Assembly (NCBI GenBank): GCA_050116035.1
Contig: JASFPJ010000144.1
Coordinates: forward strand, 1 to 7,786
Direction: 5' to 3'
Length of the DNA: 7,786 nucleotides
Origin: SOIA01 sp050116035
Lineage (GTDB): Bacteria; Acidobacteriota; Aminicenantia; Aminicenantales; Aminicenantaceae
The notes under the pieces were generated by a model that ran no database searches, was not told the origin of the DNA, and worked only from the letters and a program-made list of their open reading frames with translations. Below, one piece after another: positions 1-5,587 of the stretch. Positions within the stretch are counted from its first letter, which is position 1. Each line of letters starts with the position of its first letter. Both the position numbers and the translations under genes were made by a program.

Positions 1-1
1 C

Positions 2-898
2 TCAAATGTGGAGCAGGCAAAACTGGCTATTCTCGAGGAAATCAGCTTGAGAAAAGCAAGGGATCCTTATCTAGAAGCTTCCTGGCATTTTGATCGGCTT
101 CTCTACGGCAATTTTGCCTTCGGTCATCCTGTCCTCGGAAGCGAATATGATTTGAGAACCCTGACAGTCCAGGATGTGAGAGAATTCTACGAAAAGTTTT
201 ATACACCCAATAATGCGGTTCTCTCGATTGTCGGAAATATCGATCGGGAAAAAACTTTAGAAGACATCCGAAGATATTTTGAAACAATTCCGGAAGGAGA
301 GCCCATCCCTCCGGTCCCCTTACCGAAATCCCCAGAGAAAAAATCAATCGTCGAATCGCTGCAAATCCCTCTGGCTCAATCTCCGGGTTTTCATCTAGGA
401 TACAGATTAACATCTCCCTCTGCAGATGACTTCTATGTGCTGTCCATCATCGAATACATTCTTCTCAGAGGGATCTCATCCCGACTTCACAAAAGGCTGA
501 TCAAAAGAGAGAAACTCGTCCTGCAACTGAACGGCGGAATTGAGAAGAGGCAAGACCAGACGCGGTTAAAAATATTCGTCGTGAACAACAATCAATTCAT
601 GGTGCAACGATGTAAGAAAGCGATATTTTCGGAATTACACAAGCTAAAGACAAGCTTCGTCTCTGAAGATGAATTAAAAAAAGTGAAAAATATGTTTCGC
701 AAAGATTATATCAGCCAATACAGCACATCTTTACCCAAAGCTCTTTTTCTTGCAGAGACGTTCCTTTCCAGAAATATTCTCCTGAATCCCACGGAGGAAA
801 TTGAAAAGTATATGGCCATCACGGCGAAGGACATAATCGGTGTCACAAACAGATACTTCGGTGTAGAAAGTGTTATTCTAGACATAAAAACAAAATGA
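2..898 (+). CDS. M16 (insulinase/pitrilysin-like) zinc peptidase, 5'-truncated by the window edge
   Basis: This is the C-terminal part of an M16 metallopeptidase. The reading frame is open to the window edge, so the GTG at 8 is not a credible start. The N-terminal export signal and the HxxEH zinc motif would lie upstream, outside the window. The visible start, LAILEEISLRKARDPY, matches the helix that carries the third zinc ligand, probably the second Glu of LEEI (residue 11 counted from the GTG). Next comes the typical stretch YGNFAFGHPVLGSEYDLRTL with FYTPNNAVLSIVGNID (residues about 33-79), then the second M16 half-domain (about 120-296). That half has SSRLHKRLIKREKLVLQL where partner subunits usually carry the R/Y pair, and no Tyr is evident. 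The gene ends in an ATGA overlap with the next M16 gene, which implies translational coupling and a heterodimer. Such proteins usually degrade peptides in the periplasm. The family is secure; zinc binding by the unseen half is assumed. Confidence 0.92.
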   Translation, partial: SNVEQAKLAILEEISLRKARDPYLEASWHFDRLLYGNFAFGHPVLGSEYDLRTLTVQDVREFYEKFYTPNNAVLSIVGNIDREKTLEDIRRYFETIPEGEPIPPVPLPKSPEKKSIVESLQIPLAQSPGFHLGYRLTSPSADDFYVLSIIEYILLRGISSRLHKRLIKREKLVLQLNGGIEKRQDQTRLKIFVVNNNQFMVQRCKKAIFSELHKLKTSFVSEDELKKVKNMFRKDYISQYSTSLPKALFLAETFLSRNILLNPTEEIEKYMAITAKDIIGVTNRYFGVESVILDIKTK

Positions 899-2352
899 AA
901 GTGAAAAGCCGCCAGACAGCCATCTTCATTTTTTTGTTATTGTTCCAGATAGCCCTGTATTCTCCTCTTCCCTCTCAAGAAAGATTCCGCAGAACACCTC
1001 CAATCCCTGAGCCTTTTCCCACCCTGCAACTCCCAGAAATCCAACAGACATCCCTCTACAATGGCCTCAATCTTTGGGTGATCCCCCAGACCGAGGTTCC
1101 CATCATTAATCTCAAGATCATTGTGTTCGCCGGAGAAAGCTCTTCCCCCGAGAACCTTCCTGGCCTGGCCACTCTGACAGCCAACTCGATCAGCCGGGGA
1201 GTCTCGGACTTTTCTCCCTCAGAAATCGAAGAAAAGATAGAGTTCATCGGGGGCAATCTTTCAATTGATATCCATCCCGACTATTCTCTGCTCTCCTTTA
1301 CTTTTTTGGAAGAGTATTTCGACGAGGCCTTAGACCTTGTGAGCAGAATGCTGATTCAACCCACACTCAATCGACGGGAAATCGACAGCGTGAGAACAAC
1401 CATGTATTACGATTTGTTGGAGAAGAGCAGTGACCCTGATTTCATAGCAAAAAGACAACTGCTTCAGTCTCTCTTCAATAACCACGCATACGAGAAGAGC
1501 ACTTTCAATGAAGACGGATTAAAAAATATTACCCAGAAAGACATCGCATCCTTTTTTTACAACAATTATCGACCGAATAATACTCATATTGTCTTCACTG
1601 GCAATCTCAACTTCAACACAGTCCACAGAGAAGCCAGGCGTTTTTTTAACAGATGGCAGAGGAGGGAAATGAATCATTCGACTCCTTCCTCTCCTGAGCC
1701 CCAAGAGAGCATGAAAGTCTGTTTCATCGAGACTCCTGGAGCCAAAGACGCCACTATTTATATGGGAAACATTGTCATGCCCGCCACCGATCCCGACATC
1801 TTTCCTCTTATAGTCATGAATCAAGTGCTCGGCGGGACACCAAACAGTCGCCTCTTCATGAATCTCAGGGAATCCAAACAATATGCGTACAATGCTTTCA
1901 GCAAAATCGAATTTTTTAAAAGCTGCAGTGTTTTTTCCATCCATGCACGGGTCAGACCGGAAGTCGTCGAATTATCGATCAAGGAAATTTTTAATGATAT
2001 CGGACTCATCACAAACAAGAAAATTCCGAGTTTCGATATCGAACAAGCCAAATCCTATCTAATCGGAAATTTCCCACTGCAAATCGAAACGTATGATGAC
2101 TTAACTACAAAAGTGGCCATACACAAAGCCCTTAATCTAGAAGATGAACACTGGAATAAATATTATGAAAACATCATGCTCATTAACTCAGAAAAAGTCT
2201 TCGAATTAGCCAAAAAGCTCCCTCTGATGTCTCCAGTCATCGTCGTCGCGGGAGATGGGGATATCGTCCTGAATCAATTTGGAGCATTTATAAAAGAGGT
2301 GGATATCTACAACGAAAAGGGAATTTACTTAGGAACGTATAAGTTTGATTAA
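895..2352 (+). CDS. Exported M16 family protein lacking the zinc motif (non-catalytic partner subunit)
   Basis: A full-length M16 protein of 485 residues. Residues 1 to about 27 form a Sec-type signal (basic MKVKSR, hydrophobic IFIFLLLFQIALY, then a polar end) with no lipobox Cys, so a periplasmic location is likely. The first half-domain has the M16 landmark ENLPGLATLTANSISRG (86-102), but the HxxEH positions read TLTAN (93-97), so all three motif residues are lost. The second half-domain has GGTPNSRLFMNLRESKQYAY (313-332), including Arg325 and Tyr332, which fit the R/Y pair of M16B heterodimers. In known heterodimers one subunit gives the zinc site and the other the R/Y pair, and this gene order fits that. 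The start ATG at 895 overlaps the upstream stop as ATGA, so this gene is co-translated with its likely catalytic partner. It is followed after 11 bases by ftcD, whose ribosome-binding site overlaps this stop codon. Confidence 0.93.
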   Translation: MKVKSRQTAIFIFLLLFQIALYSPLPSQERFRRTPPIPEPFPTLQLPEIQQTSLYNGLNLWVIPQTEVPIINLKIIVFAGESSSPENLPGLATLTANSISRGVSDFSPSEIEEKIEFIGGNLSIDIHPDYSLLSFTFLEEYFDEALDLVSRMLIQPTLNRREIDSVRTTMYYDLLEKSSDPDFIAKRQLLQSLFNNHAYEKSTFNEDGLKNITQKDIASFFYNNYRPNNTHIVFTGNLNFNTVHREARRFFNRWQRREMNHSTPSSPEPQESMKVCFIETPGAKDATIYMGNIVMPATDPDIFPLIVMNQVLGGTPNSRLFMNLRESKQYAYNAFSKIEFFKSCSVFSIHARVRPEVVELSIKEIFNDIGLITNKKIPSFDIEQAKSYLIGNFPLQIETYDDLTTKVAIHKALNLEDEHWNKYYENIMLINSEKVFELAKKLPLMSPVIVVAGDGDIVLNQFGAFIKEVDIYNEKGIYLGTYKFD

Positions 2353-2356
2353 GGAG
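2351..2356 (+). promoter_or_regulatory. Ribosome-binding site of ftcD overlapping the upstream stop codon
   Basis: AAGGAG lies 7 bases before the ATG at 2364, and its first two A bases are part of the TAA stop (2350-2352) of the M16 gene. A ribosome ending the M16 gene is therefore placed directly at the ftcD start, which supports a shared transcript. Confidence 0.8.
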
Positions 2357-2363
2357 ATAAAAA

Positions 2364-4034
2364 ATGAAACTTGTGGAGTGCGTGCCCAATTTCAGCGAGG
2401 GAAGAGACAGGGAGAAAATAAACACCATCACCAAAGAAATCGAGTCTACCTCTCAAGTCACACTTCTCGATGTGGATCCGGGCGAATCCACTAACCGGAC
2501 AGTCGTTACTTTTATTGGAACCCCTGAAGGAGTCAAAGAGGCCGCTTTTAATGCGATCAAAAAAGCCTCGGAAGTCCTGGATATGAGCCAACACACAGGG
2601 GCTCACAGCCGGATTGGCGCCACAGACGTGTGCCCATTCGTTCCCGTATCTGGTGTGACGATGGAAGACTGTGTGCAGCTGGCCCATGAAGTCGGAGAAA
2701 GAGTAGCCAAGGAACTCAACATCCCTGTCTACCTGTATGAAGAAGCCGCACAGAAACCAGAGAGACGAAACCTGGCGACGATCAGGATAGGAGAATACGA
2801 GGGCCTCCCGGAAAAATTCAAGAATCCCGAATGGGCTCCTGATTACGGCAAGCCGGTTTTCAACCCGAAAACAGGAGCCACGGTGATCGGCGCCAGAGAA
2901 TTTCTGATTGCCTACAACATCAACCTCAACACAAGGGATAGGAAACTTGCCCATGAGATCGCACTCAACATAAGAGAGAGAGGACGGGCCAAAAGGGACA
3001 AAAAGGGAAAGATCATAAGGGATGAAAACGGAAAAGCCATCAAGGTTCCCGGCAAGTTCAAGGAGGTTAAGGCTGTCGGATGGTACATCGAGGATTATGG
3101 AATCGCTCAAATCTCCATAAACTTCACCAATTATAAAATCTCACCTCCCCATATTGTTTTCGATGAAGTCCGGAAAGAAGCGGAAAAGCTCGGACTGAGA
3201 GCGACTGGCTGTGAGTTGGTGGGACTCATCCCCAAGGAAGCCATGCTCATGGCCGGAAGGCATTACCTGGATAAACAGGGAAAAAGCACCGGTGTGCCAG
3301 AGGAAGAGCTCATAAAGATAGCCGTTCTTTCTCTCGGCCTGAACGATGTCTCACCATTCGAGCCTGAGAAAAAAATCATCGAATACCAGTTTAAAGAAGT
3401 CGAAAACTCGCTGCTCGACCTCAACCTGAGGGAATTCGCCAACGAGCTCTCCATAGATTCCCCGGCTCCTGGAGGAGGAAGCACAGCTGCCTTGAGTGGA
3501 GCCTTATCCGCTGCGCTTTCCTCAATGGTCTCCAACCTCACAGTCGGTAAGAAGGAATACGAAAGCGTTCAGAAGGATGTGAAAAAATTGGCTGTGAGTG
3601 CTCAAGGTCTAAAGGATGAATTCCTCAGAGCTGTTGACCTGGATACCATGGCCTTCAACAAGGTCATGGATGCATTCAGGCTGCCCAAGAAAACGGATGA
3701 GCAAAAAGAACAAAAAGCACACGCCATAGAAAAAGCATCCCAGGAAGCCACATTGGTCCCTCTGGAAGTGCTCGAAAAAAGCATCGAAGCTTTGAAGCTG
3801 GCCAAAGAGGTTGTTCTCAAAGGGAACAAGAACTCATTGAGCGATGCCGGAGTGGCGGGACTCATGGCTCAAGCCGCTGCAGAAGGCGCCTATTACAATG
3901 TCAAGATTAACCTGCCCGGTCTCGAGGATGCGGATTTTAAATCAAAGACCAAAAAACAAGCCACGACACTCGTGAAAAAAGCCCGGACGCTCGGGGATGA
4001 ATTGAGAGAAATCATCGAAAAAGAACTAAAGTAA
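2364..4034 (+). CDS. ftcD: Bifunctional glutamate formimidoyltransferase / formimidoyltetrahydrofolate cyclodeaminase
   Basis: A cytoplasmic folate enzyme of 556 residues, close to the mammalian fused FTCD (about 540). The transferase moves the formimino group from N-formimino-L-glutamate, a histidine breakdown product, to tetrahydrofolate. The cyclodeaminase then releases ammonia to give 5,10-methenyltetrahydrofolate. Residues 1 to about 340 are the transferase: it opens with LVECVPNFSEGRD, and HTGAHSRIGATDVCPFVPV (77-95) carries His81, which I align with the catalytic His82 of the mammalian enzyme. The segment 205-262, with VPGKFKEVKAVGWYIEDYGIAQ, is typical of bacterial forms. Residues about 353-556 are the cyclodeaminase, with the SPAPGGGS loop (366-373), DLDTMAFNKVMDAFRLPK (425-442) and AGVAGLMAQAAAEGAYYNV (495-513). 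The start is fixed by AAGGAG at 2351-2356, overlapping the previous stop. Histidine ammonia-lyase, urocanase and imidazolonepropionase genes are not in the window. Confidence 0.96.
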   Translation: MKLVECVPNFSEGRDREKINTITKEIESTSQVTLLDVDPGESTNRTVVTFIGTPEGVKEAAFNAIKKASEVLDMSQHTGAHSRIGATDVCPFVPVSGVTMEDCVQLAHEVGERVAKELNIPVYLYEEAAQKPERRNLATIRIGEYEGLPEKFKNPEWAPDYGKPVFNPKTGATVIGAREFLIAYNINLNTRDRKLAHEIALNIRERGRAKRDKKGKIIRDENGKAIKVPGKFKEVKAVGWYIEDYGIAQISINFTNYKISPPHIVFDEVRKEAEKLGLRATGCELVGLIPKEAMLMAGRHYLDKQGKSTGVPEEELIKIAVLSLGLNDVSPFEPEKKIIEYQFKEVENSLLDLNLREFANELSIDSPAPGGGSTAALSGALSAALSSMVSNLTVGKKEYESVQKDVKKLAVSAQGLKDEFLRAVDLDTMAFNKVMDAFRLPKKTDEQKEQKAHAIEKASQEATLVPLEVLEKSIEALKLAKEVVLKGNKNSLSDAGVAGLMAQAAAEGAYYNVKINLPGLEDADFKSKTKKQATTLVKKARTLGDELREIIEKELK

Positions 4035-4059
4035 ATAGTTACAAAGCCAGATGAGAGAT

Positions 4060-4085
4060 GTTATTGCGAGCAAGGCGTGGCAATC
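4060..4085 (+). repeat. REP-like imperfect palindrome, left arm of an inverted pair
   Basis: The unit has ATTGC (4063-4067), 12 bases, then GCAAT (4080-4084), so it can fold on itself. It is also the inverse of 4234-4259: 24 of 26 positions pair as Watson-Crick and both exceptions are G/T (wobble in RNA). It starts 26 bases after the ftcD stop. From general knowledge, repeats with ATTGCGAGC/GCTCGCAAT ends are scattered in intergenic DNA of many bacteria. Its position would let it shape the ftcD mRNA 3' end, but that is inference. Confidence 0.75.
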
Positions 4086-4157
4086 CCAACTTGATCAATC
4101 TAAAGAAGTAGAATTTCTTCATTCATGGCATAGATCTATCCAATTCAAAACACAGTA

Positions 4158-4187
4158 TTTACATTTTGACTAGATAGATTCGAGAAT
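4158..4187 (+). promoter_or_regulatory. Weak candidate promoter in the repeat core
   Basis: TTTACA at 4158-4163 (5 of 6 to the -35 consensus) is followed after 18 bases by GAGAAT at 4182-4187 (4 of 6 to the -10 consensus). It sits in AT-rich DNA and would read toward the THEP1-type gene, with a leader of roughly 240 bases containing the right repeat and the tandem array. In such AT-rich sequence a match of this quality can arise by chance. Confidence 0.2.
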
Positions 4188-4233
4188 GTTTTCTCATAAT
4201 TTTTTAAAAGGATAGCTTGATTTATCTCAATGA

Positions 4234-4259
4234 GATTGCCACGCTTTGCTCGCAATGAC
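4234..4259 (-). repeat. REP-like imperfect palindrome, right arm of an inverted pair
   Basis: This is the inverse copy of the left arm at 4060-4085, again with ATTGC (4235-4239), 12 bases and GCAAT (4252-4256). The arms differ only at two G/T positions over 26 bases. Its outer end CGCAATGAC is also the first nine bases of the 36-base tandem array that follows, so the two repeat types are physically joined. No target-site duplication is evident next to the pair. Confidence 0.75.
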
Positions 4260-4430
4260 CTTGAAGTGAAATTACCAAGCTGTAATCGCGATGACATAAA
4301 CGAGAGACTGATACGCAGCGCTCACAACGATAGAGACGTGAAACGACTCCATTCCACCCGAATGAATACACACAGGAGGGCAGCTTGTTCTATCCGAAAT
4401 GAGATAAAACTAGTTCACTCAGGAACAAGG
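4251..4430 (+). repeat. Degenerate tandem array, about five units of 36 bases
   Basis: Units begin at 4251, 4287, 4323, 4359 and 4395. Their heads read CGCAATGACCTTGAA, CGCGATGACATAAAC, CACAACGATAGAGAC, CGAATGAATACACAC and CGAAATGAGATAAAA. By hand count, units 1 and 2 agree at 20 of 36 positions, 2 and 3 at 18, and 1 and 3 at 18. Units 2 and 5 agree at 11 of the first 14. Many differences are transitions. Unit 4 is the weakest and seems to need a one-base slip. Because 36 is a multiple of three, one frame shows a 12-residue pattern (RND, RDD, HND, RMN, RNE), which exposes the period. The array looks like an old duplication of the end of the REP-like arm. Confidence 0.6.
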
Positions 4431-4440
4431 CTAAACCTTG
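4427..4440 (+). promoter_or_regulatory. Ribosome-binding site and TTG start of the THEP1-type gene
   Basis: AAGG at 4427-4430 stands 7 bases before the TTG at 4438. An in-frame TAA at 4432-4434 lies almost directly upstream, so the frame cannot begin earlier. The next in-frame Met (residue 39) would remove the Walker A loop. TTG is therefore the only sensible start. The AAGG forms the last bases of the 36-base tandem array. Confidence 0.7.
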
Positions 4441-4962
4441 AATAATTATTTAATCACAGGGCCGCCACGCTGCGGAAAGACTACACTGATCCTCAAAGTC
4501 ATCCAAAATCGGTCGCTTTCGGGTAAATTCGGTGGATTCATTACTGAGGAAATGAGAGAAAAGGGAGAGAGAATCGGGTTCAAGCTCATCTCTCTGCCGG
4601 ACAAAAAAGAAGGATATCTGGCAAAGAAAAGCTTTGTATCTCCCTATCGTGTGGGAAAATACGGTGTGAACCTCAAAGATCTCGAAGATATCGGATGTTC
4701 AGCCATCGAAGACGCTCTTGATTCAAACAAAACTGTCATTGTGGATGAGATTGGCAAGATGGAGCTTTTTTCAGAAAAATTTAAAAATTCTCTGCTCAAG
4801 GCACTGGACTCATCCCAAAAAGTTCTGGCCTCGATTATGGAAAGGAGAAATGAATTTGCGGATAAGATCAAGAGCCGAACAGATGTGACTCTTGTTTGTC
4901 TCAACCGAGATAATTTCGAGTCCGTCCTCGAAAAAGTCTCTGAATGGCTCACAAGGCCTTGA
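4438..4962 (+). CDS. THEP1-type nucleoside-triphosphatase (NTPase_1 family)
   Basis: A 174-residue P-loop NTPase of the THEP1 family (COG1618; human NTPCR, Aquifex aeolicus THEP1), whose members hydrolyse several nucleoside triphosphates slowly in vitro and have no settled cellular role. The Walker A loop is GPPRCGKT at 8-15. The family motif GGFITEEMRE is at 32-41, followed by RIGFKL (45-50) and VGKYGVN (72-78). Walker B is TVIVDEIGKMEL at 99-110. Length matches the family's 170-190 residues, so it looks intact. It starts with TTG, forced by an in-frame stop just upstream. It follows the repeat island and precedes a nicotinamidase-like gene by 58 bases on the same strand. A shared transcript with the next two genes is plausible but not proved. 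The family call is strong; the substrate is unknown. Confidence 0.93.
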   Translation: MNNYLITGPPRCGKTTLILKVIQNRSLSGKFGGFITEEMREKGERIGFKLISLPDKKEGYLAKKSFVSPYRVGKYGVNLKDLEDIGCSAIEDALDSNKTVIVDEIGKMELFSEKFKNSLLKALDSSQKVLASIMERRNEFADKIKSRTDVTLVCLNRDNFESVLEKVSEWLTRP

Positions 4963-5006
4963 ATAACCCAGGTTAAATAGAGTGGTCTTATGAATGTCAA
5001 GAAATC

Positions 5007-5014
5007 AAGGGGAG
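5007..5014 (+). promoter_or_regulatory. Ribosome-binding site fixing the start of the nicotinamidase-like gene
   Basis: AAGGGGAG lies 6 bases before the ATG at 5021. An upstream in-frame ATG at 4994 would place this site inside the coding region and add nine residues (MSRNQGEKK) before the conserved start MKALLVIDM. The ATG at 5021 is therefore preferred. Confidence 0.8.
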
Positions 5015-5020
5015 AAAAAA

Positions 5021-5536
5021 ATGAAAGCTCTTTTGGTAATCGATATGCTCAAAGACTTCATCAATCCAGATGGCGCACTTTACTGTGGTGAGACATCCAG
5101 GGAGATCATTCCTTTCATCAGAGAAAAAATCGTAGAATTCCATAAGAATGGAGATTTAGTCATATTCCTCTGTGACTCTCACGAAGAAGATGACCTGGAG
5201 TTTAAAATGTTCCCTAAGCATTCTGTCAGAGGCTCGGAAGGAGCTCAAATCATAGACGAACTTCCGGTCGGCAAAAAGGATGTGGTCATTCAGAAAACGC
5301 GTTACAGTTCATTTTATGGGACGAATTTGGATGTTGTCTTGAAAGAGAGTTCGATCAGTGAATCCCATGTCGTGGGCGTGTGCACATCGATCTGTGTCAT
5401 GGATACAGTGGGAGACTTGAGGAACAGGGACTACACTGTCATCGTCTATAAAAAAGGAGTGGCTGATTTTGACCCGAAGGCCCACACATTCTCCCTCGAG
5501 AGGATGGAGAAAACCTATGGAGCAGAGGTCGTCTAG
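5021..5536 (+). CDS. Isochorismatase-fold cysteine hydrolase, probably nicotinamidase-like
   Basis: A 171-residue cytoplasmic hydrolase of the isochorismatase/nicotinamidase superfamily. The Asp-Lys-Cys catalytic set can be placed: Asp8 in LLVIDMLKDF, Lys92 in QKTRYSSFYG, and Cys125 in HVVGVCTSICVMDT. A metal site like that of nicotinamidases is also present: Asp52 and His54 in CDSHEEDD, and His67 in FPKHSVRGSEGA. True isochorismatases lack this metal site, so conversion of nicotinamide to nicotinate plus ammonia is the best guess, though other small amides are possible. The neighbouring macrodomain gene, 51 bases downstream, favours a role in NAD+ turnover. Length is slightly below the usual 180-210. 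The last codons form the left arm of a hairpin. The superfamily is very secure; the substrate is moderately so. Confidence 0.9.
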   Translation: MKALLVIDMLKDFINPDGALYCGETSREIIPFIREKIVEFHKNGDLVIFLCDSHEEDDLEFKMFPKHSVRGSEGAQIIDELPVGKKDVVIQKTRYSSFYGTNLDVVLKESSISESHVVGVCTSICVMDTVGDLRNRDYTVIVYKKGVADFDPKAHTFSLERMEKTYGAEVV

Positions 5537-5558
5537 TCGATAATTCCCGATGACCTCT
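5524..5558 (+). terminator. Hairpin over the stop codon of the nicotinamidase-like gene
   Basis: AGAGGTCGTC (5524-5533) can pair with GATGACCTCT (5549-5558) to form 10 base pairs, nine Watson-Crick and one G-U, around a 15-base loop that includes the TAG stop (5534-5536). The sequence after it, ATTATACATATTC, has no T-run, so it is not a standard intrinsic terminator. It may act as a partial terminator, a 3'-end stabiliser or a spacer structure before the macrodomain gene. Confidence 0.45.
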
Positions 5559-5587
5559 ATTATACATATTCAACTAAAGGGGGAACT

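Larger units (their letters stand above)
4035..4437. other. Non-coding repeat island between ftcD and the THEP1 gene
   Basis: These 403 bases hold no credible gene. They comprise a 25-base leader, a left REP-like palindrome (4060-4085), an AT-rich core (4086-4233, about 28% GC by hand count), a right REP-like palindrome in inverse orientation (4234-4259), a decayed 36-base tandem array (4251-4430), and seven bases before the next start codon. The core contains two perfect short palindromes: TTGATCAA at 4091-4098 and ATAGATCTAT at 4130-4139. ATCTCA-A-TGAGAT straddles the core/right-arm border (4224-4236). No strong terminator with a T-run was seen after ftcD. Confidence 0.8.

Noticed and set aside
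6..10. ATG at 6 or GTG at 8 as a real start for the first gene
   Set aside because: The ATG at 6 is in another frame. The GTG at 8 falls inside the M16 fold, after the zinc motif region, and the frame is open to the window edge.
1519..1944. 141-codon minus-strand open frame in the second M16 gene
   Set aside because: Antisense to conserved M16 sequence, with no domain and no sensible start context.
2349..3110. 253-codon open frame on the minus strand inside ftcD
   Set aside because: It lies wholly opposite a strong, motif-rich ftcD frame, shows no recognisable domain, and is best explained as a shadow frame.
4102..4120. Hairpin near AAGAAGTAGAATTTCTT as an ftcD terminator
   Set aside because: At most five A/T-rich pairs with a loop of about seven bases and no T-run following.
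4251..4430. CRISPR array
   Set aside because: Units abut directly with no spacers, identity is low, and no cas-like gene is present.
4230..4445. 71-codon open frame through the repeat island (MRLPRFARND...)
   Set aside because: It is made of the right REP-like arm and the 36-base units, has no ribosome-binding site, and overlaps the start of the THEP1-type gene. Its 12-residue periodicity reflects the DNA repeat; peptides of this style are known translation artefacts of such repeats.
4964..4975. TAACC-CA-GGTTA dyad after the THEP1-type gene as a terminator
   Set aside because: Only five pairs with a two-base centre and no T-run; it cannot form a good hairpin.
4994..5020. Upstream ATG as start of the nicotinamidase-like protein
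   Set aside because: The strong AAGGGGAG site at 5007-5014 lies after it, and the added residues precede the conserved family N-terminus.
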